This document shows, piece by piece, positions 15,000 through 22,793 of a stretch of DNA of 35,580 bases; position 1 is the first letter of the stretch; each line of letters begins with the position of its first letter. This DNA is from an uncultured Clostridia bacterium (GTDB taxonomy: Bacteria > Bacillota > Clostridia > Oscillospirales > Acutalibacteraceae): positions 1-35,580 of the forward strand of contig CAMFSU010000041.1 of NCBI GenBank assembly GCA_945983355.1, in the 5' to 3' direction. Made by a program: the position numbers and the translations under genes. The notes beneath the pieces are model-generated. The model had not been told where the DNA came from. It was given only the letters and a program-made list of their open reading frames with translations, and ran no database searches.

Positions 15000-15028
15000 A
15001 GTATAACACAAAAACGCCCATCTGTCAA
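15000..15028 (-). promoter_or_regulatory. Promoter of the ylxM-ffh-rpsP-khpA-rimM-trmD operon
   Basis: On minus, TTGACA (15028-15023), a 17-nt spacer and TATACT (15005-15000). Confidence 0.88.
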
Positions 15029-15061
15029 GTTTTTTTCTTTACAGATAATAAAAAACCAAAC

Positions 15062-15088
15062 AAAAAAGGCAGGGGAAACCCTGCCTTT
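15062..15088 (-). terminator. Terminator of the AraC/lipoprotein cluster
   Basis: AAAGGCAGGG pairs with CCCTGCCTTT around a 4-nt loop. On minus it is followed by TTT within a T-rich run, six bases after the last lipoprotein stop. Confidence 0.88.
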
Positions 15089-15094
15089 GAAACT

Positions 15095-16411
15095 TTATTT
15101 GTAAATATAAAATGCAGCGGCAGTGTCAAAATCGGTCGGAAGGTTTAAATTGAAAGGGTTTTCAACGCACGAAACCCTACCCGCTATCACTAAATTGCCG
15201 TTTGAAAGCATTTCTGAATCACAGGGTGTGTTGTTGATATCACAACGGAAGATATTGCGGTTAAGGTCGTTGCCGTTTTTGTCAACACATACAGTGTATA
15301 CCGAAAATACGCGGTCACCCTTTTCATCCTTGGAAATTTGCTCGCAAGGATATTTTGACTGATAACCGTCAAAGTAGTCCGCCATACCGACAACATAAGT
15401 CTTACCATCTTTTATATGTATTCCGAAAACCTGATCAACCGCCATACCCTTGTTTGAAAGGGGAAGCTTATAAATTAAATTTCCGTTTTTATCTAACTTT
15501 ACAAGCATACGCCTGAATGGTGCAAAAGTGTCAACGCTCATATCCCAAAAGTCGTCAGCGCTTTGCCAGTCGGTGCCAATTGCAATATAAAAATTGCCAT
15601 CTTCATCAACAGTGCTTTCCTCAACCCAGTCGTTACCGCCACCGCCGATTGTTTTAGCAAAGGTTAGCTTTTTATCTTTATCAAAATGCATTATTATAAC
15701 TTCGGTGGCTTTAAGGGGGTTATATTCGCTTTGCACCAAATCAAATTTATCAGCCAAATTTTCGTTACAGGTTAAAACCAAATAAAAGCCGTCTTTATCA
15801 TCGGGAATTATATCACCGTCCGAAATGTCGGTATTTTTCATAAGGTCAATTGTTTTTGTAAGCTTGCCATTCCTATTTAAAAATGCAATTTTAAGCTGTG
15901 TTGTCGGGTAGGGTGTTCCCGCAAATAAAACGGCATATTCAACACCGATTTGCGCAACATCCTGTACTATACCTTCGCAAGCGACGTTATAGTATTCTTT
16001 AACCCATTCAACACGAAAATCACTGCTTATTTTGGTAAGGTATGGCGGATTATACGAAGCTGCAATATAACCGCCGTCGGTGCAGGCGGCAATTTTATCA
16101 TAACCGTTGCCGTCGCTGAATAAATGCTCTTTTTTAATTTTTCCGTTACTGTCGCATATACGCAAAACTGATAAGCTTTGGTAGTAGGTATATTTAACAC
16201 CTACCGCCGCAAAGTCACCGTTTTTTAAAGGGAGAATATCCTTATATACAACGTCATCACCGACTGAATATACAACATTGGGCAAAGTGCTTTTGGGTTG
16301 GGTTGCAGTATCCGACGGTTGACTGTTTTTGTTATCGGTCTGCGGCTTTTGGCAACCGCAAAGGTATGTAAAAAGGGTTAAAATTAAGATTATGGAAATA
16401 AGTTTTTTCAT
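15095..16411 (-). CDS. Lipoprotein with beta-propeller-like repeats
   Basis: 438 residues from the ATG at 16411 (AGGTGATAAA just before). A lipoprotein signal MKKLISIILILTLFTYL is followed by CGC; the second Cys fits the lipobox LCGC. A Ser/Thr/Pro/Gln linker follows. The mature part has repeated units such as KNGDFAAVG, TDGGYIAASY, DEDGNFYIAIG and DGKTYVVG, spaced like blades of a beta-propeller (delta-60 or WD-like). It would sit on the outer face of the membrane. The function is unknown. The signal region is nearly identical to that of the lipoprotein encoded just upstream. It is the last gene of the cluster; the frame open back to 16531 is not used. Confidence 0.75.
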   Translation of the reverse strand: MKKLISIILILTLFTYLCGCQKPQTDNKNSQPSDTATQPKSTLPNVVYSVGDDVVYKDILPLKNGDFAAVGVKYTYYQSLSVLRICDSNGKIKKEHLFSDGNGYDKIAACTDGGYIAASYNPPYLTKISSDFRVEWVKEYYNVACEGIVQDVAQIGVEYAVLFAGTPYPTTQLKIAFLNRNGKLTKTIDLMKNTDISDGDIIPDDKDGFYLVLTCNENLADKFDLVQSEYNPLKATEVIIMHFDKDKKLTFAKTIGGGGNDWVEESTVDEDGNFYIAIGTDWQSADDFWDMSVDTFAPFRRMLVKLDKNGNLIYKLPLSNKGMAVDQVFGIHIKDGKTYVVGMADYFDGYQSKYPCEQISKDEKGDRVFSVYTVCVDKNGNDLNRNIFRCDINNTPCDSEMLSNGNLVIAGRVSCVENPFNLNLPTDFDTAAAFYIYK

Positions 16412-16439
16412 TTTATCACCTAATGTTTTTATTTCAAAA

Positions 16440-16982
16440 TCAAGAAATGTTGTATATTCTGATTTCTGCGTTTGAGTCTTTGTTTGCATATGCAGATAAA
16501 ACGGCGAATACATTTTCATTATCGGTTGCAAACATTCGCCATTCCTTTAAGTTTATTTTTAAATCATAGGTTTCTTTGTTAATATCATCATAGATATAAA
16601 AATCGCCAACAGAATTTGTATAAACGGTTTTGTTTCCAATCTTTTCGTTGAGTGGAAATTTAAAACTTTTTTCAAAGTATGGACTGTCATTAAAATCGTT
16701 ATCTCGTTTAGATACGTTTTTCCAACCGCCGTTTTCAAACACATCTAAAGCATACGTTTCAGATGTTCTGCCTTCGTTGTTATGTTCAACATCAACCCAC
16801 ATACAATATACTTTTCCATCATAAACCGCAATCTTTGTGCGTGCTTGTGTTTCGGGGCGTTCGGTAATTATATAATTTATCTCACCGATATGTGCTTTGT
16901 TTTTATCGGTTTGCGGCTTTTGGCAGCCGTAAAGGTATGTAAAAAGGGTTAAAATTAAGATTATTGATATAAGTTTTTTCAT
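16440..16982 (-). CDS. Short lipoprotein, twin signal peptide of its neighbour
   Basis: 180 residues. MKKLISIILILTLFTYLYGCQKPQTD is shared almost residue for residue with the downstream 438-residue lipoprotein, but the mature parts differ. The rest is a soluble domain of mixed strands (KIAVYDGKVYCMWVDVEH, ALDVFENGGWKNVS), perhaps two or three propeller-like blades, ending ...RIYNIS. It may be a shortened paralogue or a separate module attached to the same export leader. GAGGAAAG precedes the ATG, within a junction sequence also found between other genes of the cluster. The function is unknown. Confidence 0.65.
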   Translation of the reverse strand: MKKLISIILILTLFTYLYGCQKPQTDKNKAHIGEINYIITERPETQARTKIAVYDGKVYCMWVDVEHNNEGRTSETYALDVFENGGWKNVSKRDNDFNDSPYFEKSFKFPLNEKIGNKTVYTNSVGDFYIYDDINKETYDLKINLKEWRMFATDNENVFAVLSAYANKDSNAEIRIYNIS

Positions 16983-17029
16983 TTTATTTCATCTTTCCTC
17001 TTTTGCACCGATGTTTTACGAAACTCGGT
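16980..17029 (-). repeat. Junction repeat J4 (zinc-ribbon gene / lipoprotein)
   Basis: A roughly 45-nt stretch similar to the junction at the end of araC. On minus it could encode EFRKTSVQKRKDEIK in a frame not used by the gene it follows, and it supplies the ribosome site of the 180-residue lipoprotein. Confidence 0.7.
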
Positions 17030-17636
17030 GTGTGCTACCTTCGCCTATAATTTTATCGTTATCAATTATATTAAAATGTATTCCCGCGGGGATTATTGTA
17101 TCTATCGGCTTAATAAGCCTTATTTTGCAGTTGTCTTTGTGTAATTCATAATCAGTTAGTTCAACAATATACTCTCGTTGAACTGTTGCCTTGTGCAATT
17201 CGCTTTCAATAGGCATTAATTTAAATACAACGCTATTAAGATGTTGATGTATTTGTATATGCGCATCAACATATACGTCTTTGCCGGGGTCATAACTGCC
17301 TTGCTCTCTGATAATTACATCATATTTATAACCAACAAATGATATTGAAAAAGACAACAAAACAACAATTGTGTAAACCAAAAGCATAATATTGAATTGT
17401 TTTAATATTGCCAAAACCATAAATAGTACAAGAAAAATCAATGCTAACGGTATCAGTAAAGAACAAATCTTTTTCGTAGATTTGCTTGCTTTATGCTCGA
17501 TAGGTTTTCCACACTTACCACAAACAAAATATAAATTGTCTCTAAAGAACCTACCAACCCTGCCATCTTCACGAATGGTTTTGTGAAAGAAATTAAAGGA
17601 GTATTCGCCACAATGTGGACAACGGTATTTTTTCAT
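17016..17636 (-). CDS. Zinc-ribbon membrane protein of unknown function
   Basis: 206 residues. An N-terminal zinc ribbon has CPHC near 6-9 and CGKC near 39-42. Two hydrophobic helices (about 55-78 and 82-102) follow, then a soluble beta-rich C-terminal half (DVYVDAHIQIHQHLNSVVFKLMP...). The ribbon would be cytoplasmic, with the C-terminal part beyond the second helix on the same side. I do not recognise a family function. It overlaps the preceding membrane gene by 4 nt (ATGA). Its last codons run into the junction repeat and end early in it (TTTCGTAA). Confidence 0.65.
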   Translation of the reverse strand: MKKYRCPHCGEYSFNFFHKTIREDGRVGRFFRDNLYFVCGKCGKPIEHKASKSTKKICSLLIPLALIFLVLFMVLAILKQFNIMLLVYTIVVLLSFSISFVGYKYDVIIREQGSYDPGKDVYVDAHIQIHQHLNSVVFKLMPIESELHKATVQREYIVELTDYELHKDNCKIRLIKPIDTIIPAGIHFNIIDNDKIIGEGSTHRVS

Positions 17637-18097
17637 TTAATTTCTTCCTTTCTGCACTTTTTAGAAATAAAAAAAGTTGTATAGAACAGCACTGTTATGA
17701 TAGCAAAAATTATAAAAAAATCGTAGTTGTTAGATATATGTATATTAAAAATTTCAAACAAATCCATTATCGCAAACTCAAAATGCTGAACGGCTATACC
17801 AAACGATAAAGTAATTAATGAAAAAAGCAAAGTTAAAATAGAAAAATTGAAGCCATCAAGAATTATTGCTACAGTAGTAACTGCAAAAACGCAAGCAAAA
17901 TATATTGAAACTATTATCAAAAACTTTTTACTTTTGGCATAGACTGCAGTAACGAAAAGAAATGATATAATAGTAAGCAAAGAAAATACGAAGCTCAAAA
18001 TAGGATTTGGTGCATATTCGGGATATGGGAAATTACAAGTAGTGAAGCTTAAAACATAAAAAACAGCAAAAATAATTAATGATATTATCTTCTTCAC
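17633..18097 (-). CDS. Small polytopic membrane protein
   Basis: 154 residues with four to five hydrophobic helices (about 3-20, 32-52, 58-78, 86-105 and 125-145) and a charged C-terminal tail KKCRKEEIK. There is no recognised family. It starts with GTG at 18097, overlapping the TGA of the upstream gene by 4 nt (GTGA), with AAAGGATG upstream; the overlaps on both sides imply one transcript and coupled translation. It is probably a membrane partner of the zinc-ribbon protein, which is inference from context. Confidence 0.6.
   Translation of the reverse strand: MKKIISLIIFAVFYVLSFTTCNFPYPEYAPNPILSFVFSLLTIISFLFVTAVYAKSKKFLIIVSIYFACVFAVTTVAIILDGFNFSILTLLFSLITLSFGIAVQHFEFAIMDLFEIFNIHISNNYDFFIIFAIITVLFYTTFFISKKCRKEEIK
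17634..17669 (-). repeat. Junction repeat J3 (membrane gene / zinc-ribbon gene)
   Basis: A shorter, more diverged copy encoding KKCRKEEIK at the end of the upstream gene, with the GGAAGAAATTAA ribosome-site portion conserved. Confidence 0.5.
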
Positions 18098-18139
18098 TTA
18101 ATTTCATCCTTTCGTTTTTGCACAGATGATTTACCGCAT
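18094..18139 (-). repeat. Junction repeat J2 (helical-repeat gene / membrane gene)
   Basis: It encodes GKSSVQKRKDEIK at the end of the 295-residue protein and includes the next ribosome site. About 75-80% of bases match the araC-end junction by eye. Confidence 0.7.
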
Positions 18140-18981
18140 TGGGCAACATAAGCGTTTGCATCATCTATAATTTTTGCAAATTCTTCGTTGTTTTCTAAAC
18201 TCGCAAACTCTCTTTCTATAGAAATTAAAAACAATTCAACGTAACCTGTTAGTTCACAAAAGCGCGGTGTATTATCTTCTAACAAATCAAACAATGGTGC
18301 TGTAAAATGCTTTTGGTTTCTGCTTATATCTGCAGTTGATTTTGTGATTTCAAATAATCTTTTCAATGTATCAATTGCGGTTTTTTCATCGCCCTTTTGA
18401 AGATAAATACCTGCACGCTTTAAATAAACGCCCTCTAAAACGTGATAAAAATATTGGTAGTTTCCGTCGGGAATAATTAGATTAACAATTTGCTCGCAAA
18501 CATCAAGCATATTAAAATCTTCTTGTGACATTTCATAAAGTAAATCAAGAAGTTTTTTGCTAATGATTCCCTGTTTATGACGGCGGAGTGAGTCACCCTT
18601 TAGACAAAATTTTAATGCTAAATCTACATTTTGACATTTATAGGCCTGCTCAATAGCCATATCTTCTAATCCAAGTTTTGAATAAATTCTAACTATTAAT
18701 TCTTTCACTGTTTCTTCATTAGGATTTTCTTTGAGTAGTCGCTGAGCATAATTCATAGCTTTTTGAAGATGCTTATTTTTAGATATATCATCCGTCTCTG
18801 CATCTGCCAACCATTCTTCAGCTATTGCCGCACGAAAGAGAAAGGATTTATCGCAAGGATATTCTTCTAATGCTTTTATACTTATCTCCAGGCTTTTGTG
18901 AGGGTCATCGCCATTTTTATGAAGGTTTTCCTGCCAATTAGATTCCAGTTCCTTACGGCGTCCGTCAAGGTGTATAGGCAT
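18094..18981 (-). CDS. Helical-repeat (TPR-like) protein
   Basis: 295 residues, almost all helical, with repeated alpha-hairpin spacing: SLEISIKALEEYPCDKSFLFRAA, HLQKAMNYAQRLLKENPNEE, GLEDMAIEQAYKCQNVDLAL and LKRAGIYLQKGDEKTAIDTLKRLFEI, the last two near TPR consensus. No catalytic motif is seen. It resembles the TPR halves of clostridial regulators without their helix-turn-helix. It is encoded directly after the AraC regulator (1-nt spacing, TAAATG region) and ends with the same tail, SVQKRKDEIK. It is likely a protein-interaction module of the same system. Confidence 0.65.
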   Translation of the reverse strand: MPIHLDGRRKELESNWQENLHKNGDDPHKSLEISIKALEEYPCDKSFLFRAAIAEEWLADAETDDISKNKHLQKAMNYAQRLLKENPNEETVKELIVRIYSKLGLEDMAIEQAYKCQNVDLALKFCLKGDSLRRHKQGIISKKLLDLLYEMSQEDFNMLDVCEQIVNLIIPDGNYQYFYHVLEGVYLKRAGIYLQKGDEKTAIDTLKRLFEITKSTADISRNQKHFTAPLFDLLEDNTPRFCELTGYVELFLISIEREFASLENNEEFAKIIDDANAYVAQCGKSSVQKRKDEIK

Positions 18982-19029
18982 TTATAATTCCTCCTTCCGT
19001 TTCTGCACAGCCGATTTACGAAATTCGGC
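18980..19029 (-). repeat. Junction repeat J1 (araC-type gene / helical-repeat gene)
   Basis: The 3' end of the AraC gene (EFRKSAVQKRKEEL) plus the GGAGGAATTATAA ribosome site of the next gene; presumed source of copies J2-J4. Confidence 0.7.
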
Positions 19030-19902
19030 AGGGGTTGTGCCTGTTATTTCTTTAAAAATTCGGTTGAAGTGTTGTACCGTTTTGAACCCTACCATATTAG
19101 CAATATCCTTAATAGGAACATCGGTAAAAGCGAGTTGCTTTTTCGCAATGGTAATTCGGTACTGCATCAAATATTCGATTGCCGTACAACCAAGTTCTTC
19201 TTTCATAAGAGCGGTGAGTGTTGTGTGGTTTATACCGGCATTAGCTGATATATCGGACAAGGTTATACTATCTCCATAATAGCTTTCTATATAAAGCACC
19301 GCATCTCGAAGTTTCGGGTTTTTAATAATTGGGGCATTATCTGATTTTTGATGGGTTAAGCCATAGCCAATAAGACCGTACATACGCTCCAAGTCAATAA
19401 TAATCTCCATAAAATATGAACGTCCTCGACAAGACCAATACCAGTCGCGTTGTTCGGTTAATTCCTTTGCCATATATTCGGCTGAGGTTTCAATTTTTTC
19501 TACACCTGTGTCAATAATTGGTATTACGTACTCTTTATTAATAAATGGTTTTAGCAAAAACATATCGTGGGTTGAGGCGATATCGTTATAACTGTTGGAA
19601 CGAAGAAGCTCAAAGGTCATATTAACGTTTAAAAAAGTAGGGTGAAAATAAATACAGGTATAGTGCGCTTTTGATTTTGAAATAAGAACAGGATTTTCGG
19701 TTTCGTCAAAGCATAAAAATGCGGGTGCGGTAGCGGTTATTTTTTGCTCGTTTATCTCAAATTCCAACCTACCTTTTGAAAGTATTATAAGCAAAAAGTA
19801 TTTATCTTTAATATCAATGCTATCAAGTGGGGCATTATTAATACATTCCACAAGGGCAATCTTGCCTTGATTATACTTTTTTCCAACTGTGATATGTTCC
19901 AT
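18982..19902 (-). CDS. AraC-family transcriptional regulator
   Basis: 306 residues. The N-terminal cupin-like sensor (about 1-110) includes YFLLIILSKGRLEFEINEQ. The C-terminal double helix-turn-helix (about 205-300) has ITLSDISANAGINHTTLTALMKEELG and PIKDIANMVGFKTVQHFNRIFKEITGTTPAEFR, the AraC signature. The effector is unknown. The ATG at 19902 is preceded by AAGGATGG; a frame open to 19953 would start in the promoter. It heads the cluster down to 15095 and probably controls it. Confidence 0.9.
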   Translation of the reverse strand: MEHITVGKKYNQGKIALVECINNAPLDSIDIKDKYFLLIILSKGRLEFEINEQKITATAPAFLCFDETENPVLISKSKAHYTCIYFHPTFLNVNMTFELLRSNSYNDIASTHDMFLLKPFINKEYVIPIIDTGVEKIETSAEYMAKELTEQRDWYWSCRGRSYFMEIIIDLERMYGLIGYGLTHQKSDNAPIIKNPKLRDAVLYIESYYGDSITLSDISANAGINHTTLTALMKEELGCTAIEYLMQYRITIAKKQLAFTDVPIKDIANMVGFKTVQHFNRIFKEITGTTPAEFRKSAVQKRKEEL

Positions 19903-19924
19903 AATTGCACCATCCTTTAAATAC

Positions 19925-19953
19925 AGTATAGCATTTATACTATACATAAACAA
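19925..19953 (-). promoter_or_regulatory. Promoter and dyad before the AraC gene
   Basis: On minus, TTGTTT (19953-19948), a 17-nt spacer and TATACT (19930-19925). A near-perfect dyad TATAGTATA-aatgc-TATACTGTA overlaps the -10, which suits autoregulation. Confidence 0.6.
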
Positions 19954-20000
19954 CTTAATTTATTTATCTAATTTTAAATATTTTTTATCTGAAAATAAAC

Positions 20001-20040
20001 AACAAAACCCGCGACATAATCCAATGTCGCGGGTTTTGTT
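20001..20040 (-). terminator. Terminator of the lexA-rnhA-mtaB group
   Basis: A 17-bp perfect stem (AACAAAACCCGCGACAT and complement) with a 6-nt loop; T-rich on both sides, so usable from either strand. Confidence 0.88.
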
Positions 20041-21327
20041 CTATACTATTTCACCCAAGGCAAATTCTTTTTCAGCCGAGGTGATTTTAACGTTTAAAAG
20101 CTCGCCTGTGTGGGCGGTGTCGCTTTTAACCTTTACGTAAAGGTAATTTTTGGTATATCCAACAGCATAGCCCTTTTCCATTGTTTCAAAAAGCACCTCT
20201 ACCGTTTTGCCGATGTGTGATTTTATAAATTCACTCTCGGTTTCGGCGGTGGCCTCAATCATAAGGTGGCTGCGGCGTGATTTTTCGGCACGGGTGATTT
20301 GGTTTGGCATATTGTAAGCCATCGTGCCGCTTCGCCTTGAATAAGCAAAAACGTGCGCCTTTGCAAAGCCAATTTCTTTTGCAAAGTTTATGCTTTTTTG
20401 AAATTCTTCCTCAGTTTCACCCGCAAAGCCAACCATAATGTCGGTGGTTATTGCACTGTCGGGGAAGACAAGGCGTATGCGGTTTACTAAATCGCGGTAA
20501 AAGGCGGTGTCGTAATGGCGATTCATTCGCTTTAAGGTTTCATCACAACCGCTTTGTAAGGACAAGTGGAATTGTGGGCAAAATTTGCTAACCGATTTAA
20601 GTCGCGCAAGCATTTCATCAGTTATATGGTCGGGCTCTAACGACCCCAAACGAATACGCTTTATACCCTCAACCTTTGCGACGGCTTCAACTGCATCACA
20701 AATGTTAAATTCGTTGTTTTTGTCCTTACCGAAGGAGGTTAAATTTATACCCACAAGCACAATTTCACTGTAGTTATTGCGGCTTAATTTTTCGGCCTCG
20801 GCTTTAATATCGGCAAGTGGCTTTGAACGAAGCCAACCGCGTGCAGTGGGGATAATACAATAGGTGCAAAAGCGGTCGCAGCCGTCCTGAATTTTCATAT
20901 AAGCACGGGTGCGTTCGGCAAAGTTTTCTATTGACGGAGTGTTAAAAACTTCGTCACGGGGGTGGGGAATAACCTCAAAAATACGGTTATTATTATATTT
21001 ACACACTTTTTCATATATTTTTGAAACATCAGTGTTGCCGATAACTATATCGGCGTCTGTTAGTGCCCGTGCATCCTCACTGAATGCCTGTGCCATACAG
21101 CCCGTAAGCACAATAACTGCATTGGGGTTTTGGCGTTTAAAACGGTGCACTGCTTGACGGGTTTTGCGGTCACTTTCAGCGGTGACGGTGCAAGAATTTA
21201 TTATTATTACATCAAAAGGCATACCGTCACTTACAACGGTATGTCCCTTACTTTCAAATGCTTCACGCATAACTTCGGTTTCGTATTGGTTAACCTTACA
21301 GCCAAGCGTGTAAAAAGCTATGTTCAT
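20041..21327 (-). CDS. mtaB: tRNA t6A37 methylthiotransferase MtaB
   Basis: 428 residues. The N-terminal UPF0004 domain has cluster cysteines C10, C46 and C77. The radical-SAM motif CDRFCTYC (C150, C154, C157) is followed by a C-terminal TRAM-like domain (about 365-428). It adds a methylthio group to t6A at position 37 of tRNAs reading ANN codons. The start TLGCKVNQYETE separates MtaB from MiaB and RimO. It follows rnhA by 8 nt. Confidence 0.93.
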   Translation of the reverse strand: MNIAFYTLGCKVNQYETEVMREAFESKGHTVVSDGMPFDVIIINSCTVTAESDRKTRQAVHRFKRQNPNAVIVLTGCMAQAFSEDARALTDADIVIGNTDVSKIYEKVCKYNNNRIFEVIPHPRDEVFNTPSIENFAERTRAYMKIQDGCDRFCTYCIIPTARGWLRSKPLADIKAEAEKLSRNNYSEIVLVGINLTSFGKDKNNEFNICDAVEAVAKVEGIKRIRLGSLEPDHITDEMLARLKSVSKFCPQFHLSLQSGCDETLKRMNRHYDTAFYRDLVNRIRLVFPDSAITTDIMVGFAGETEEEFQKSINFAKEIGFAKAHVFAYSRRSGTMAYNMPNQITRAEKSRRSHLMIEATAETESEFIKSHIGKTVEVLFETMEKGYAVGYTKNYLYVKVKSDTAHTGELLNVKITSAEKEFALGEIV

Positions 21328-21335
21328 ATAAAAAA

Positions 21336-21776
21336 TTACTCCTGTAAAGACTTATAAAAATCAACTGCCAATTTGTCGCATCGTTCATTTTCGGGGTGGC
21401 CTGCGTGGCCCTTAACCCACTCAATAGTAACCTTGTGAACTTTTAAAAGGTTTAAAAGCTGTTCCCACAAATCAGGGTTTAATGCGGGCTTTTTGTCGGC
21501 CTTGCGCCAGTTGTTTTTTTGCCAGCTTTCAGCCCAGCCCTTTGTCACACCGTCGGCAACATATTTCGAATCGGTCACAAGGCGCACCGCGCACGGCTCT
21601 TTAAGGGCAGAAAGCCCCATAATAACGGCGGTTAATTCCATTCGGTTGTTGGTGGTGTTAATTTCGCCACCCGAAAGCTCTTTTTCAACACCATTATATC
21701 GAAGCACTGCACCCCAACCACCTGGACCCGGATTGCCAGAACATGCACCGTCTGTAAAAAGTTCAATAAATTTCAT
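21336..21776 (-). CDS. rnhA: Ribonuclease HI
   Basis: 146 residues, the bacterial RNase HI length. The catalytic carboxylates are in place: D9 ([14 protein letters not shown]), E47 (NNRMELTA), D69 (VTDSKYV) and D134 (ENERCDKLA), with His124 in the flexible GHAGH loop. It cuts the RNA of RNA-DNA hybrids. The Trp/Lys-rich basic protrusion ([16 protein letters not shown]) typical of E. coli-type enzymes is present. It lies 8 nt after lexA. Confidence 0.95.
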   Translation of the reverse strand: MKFIELFTDGACSGNPGPGGWGAVLRYNGVEKELSGGEINTTNNRMELTAVIMGLSALKEPCAVRLVTDSKYVADGVTKGWAESWQKNNWRKADKKPALNPDLWEQLLNLLKVHKVTIEWVKGHAGHPENERCDKLAVDFYKSLQE

Positions 21777-21784
21777 AATTCACC

Positions 21785-22372
21785 TTAATATTTTCTATAA
21801 CTGCCGATAACCTTACCAAGCACAGTTGGATTTTCGGGATAAATTGGTGCAAAATCGGGATTTTCGGGCATAAAGATAATCTTTTTATCCTTAATTAAAA
21901 GGCGTTTTACGGTGGCTTCTTCGCCATCCATACCAACAACAATGTCACCGCTGCGGCAGGGTGAATTTTTGTCGGCAACGATGATATCACCGTCTAAAAT
22001 ACCGACATCCTTCATACTGTAACCAATCACTTTTAAGGCGAAAAGGCCGTCAGCATCCTTTGAAGTATAGGGGATATAATCTTCAATTTCTTCAACCGCT
22101 AAAATTGGCTTACCTGCGGTAATTCTGCCAACAAGGGGCACCATAGCCGAGTTATAGTCATTAGAAAGCTTAATCGCGCGGGAATATTTAGCATCGCGCA
22201 CTATGTAACCCTCATCCTCCAAAACGCCTAAAATAGCGTGAACGGTTGAGGTTGAGGTAATGCCTGTTTCACGGCAAATTTCACGAACAGTAGGGGGTAA
22301 CCCCTCGGACAGCTGCCTTACAATGCAGTTATATACTAAGCTTTGTCTTTCATTAAGAGGTTGTTTTGACAT
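21785..22372 (-). CDS. lexA: SOS repressor LexA
   Basis: 195 residues. The N-terminal winged helix has GLPPTVREICRETGITSTSTVHAIL. The self-cleavage site is A86-G87 (RITAGKP). The catalytic Ser119 is in GYSMKDVGI and Lys156 in EATVKRL. LexA represses DNA-damage genes and cuts itself when RecA is active. The ATG at 22372 is chosen (GGGAGAG just upstream) over one at 22390. An operator-like site lies in its leader. Gly-Tyr-Ser-Met replaces the more common Gly-Asp-Ser-Met. Confidence 0.95.
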   Translation of the reverse strand: MSKQPLNERQSLVYNCIVRQLSEGLPPTVREICRETGITSTSTVHAILGVLEDEGYIVRDAKYSRAIKLSNDYNSAMVPLVGRITAGKPILAVEEIEDYIPYTSKDADGLFALKVIGYSMKDVGILDGDIIVADKNSPCRSGDIVVGMDGEEATVKRLLIKDKKIIFMPENPDFAPIYPENPTVLGKVIGSYRKY

Positions 22373-22384
22373 AAAAACTCTCCC

Positions 22385-22432
22385 GAACATTTATTCTTTT
22401 TTCAGTATATCATTTTTTACGCTTGTTTTCAA
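22385..22432 (-). promoter_or_regulatory. lexA promoter with LexA-box-like site
   Basis: On minus, TTGAAA (22432-22427), a 17-nt spacer with TGA before the -10, and TATACT (22409-22404). GAATAAATGTTC (22396-22385) matches the GAACNNNNGTTC LexA box except for one half-site base, and lies between -10 and start codon, suiting self-repression. The -35 lies inside the 3' end of the upstream gene. Confidence 0.6.
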
Positions 22433-22793
22433 CTGTTTTTCTACTTCCGCCAAAAATTTCTTTAAGCCCCATTATTAAAAGCAAGCCGCCAAACGCTTTT
22501 GCGGTGTAGGTATTGCCTAAAACATCGGCAAGCAGCACCCCCGCTACTGCACCTAAAAGACCGTAAAGCGCCAAGGGGATAACGGTTTTCCATTTGATTT
22601 GTTTTTTAAAGGCATAAATAATTAAAGCCAAAAGACCAATGGGTATAAAAAACAGCAAATTTATACCCTGTGCTTTAAGCTGAGGGGTGTCGGTAAAAAG
22701 CGACAGATAAATAATTAAAACTGCACCGCCGCCCATACCCATACCGCCGATAATACCTGAAAAAAGCCCTGCTAAAAGGGCGGCAATATTCAT
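22410..22793 (-). CDS. TauE/SafE half-transporter, second gene
   Basis: 127 residues with about four helices and the TauE/SafE-like start LLAGLFSGIIGGMGMGGGAVLIIYL. It is half the length of a normal TauE/SafE permease (about 250 residues), members of which are thought to move sulfonates, sulfite or other anions. It overlaps the first half-gene by 4 nt (ATGA), so the two are translated together and probably pair in the membrane. The basic tail (SRKTVENKRKK) is cytoplasmic. No substrate can be told. Confidence 0.82.
   Translation of the reverse strand: MNIAALLAGLFSGIIGGMGMGGGAVLIIYLSLFTDTPQLKAQGINLLFFIPIGLLALIIYAFKKQIKWKTVIPLALYGLLGAVAGVLLADVLGNTYTAKAFGGLLLIMGLKEIFGGSRKTVENKRKK

Noticed and set aside
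14969-15028. Longer N-terminus for YlxM
   Set aside because: It would begin inside the -35 box of the operon promoter; the ATG at 14968 has its own ribosome site and family-like N-terminus.
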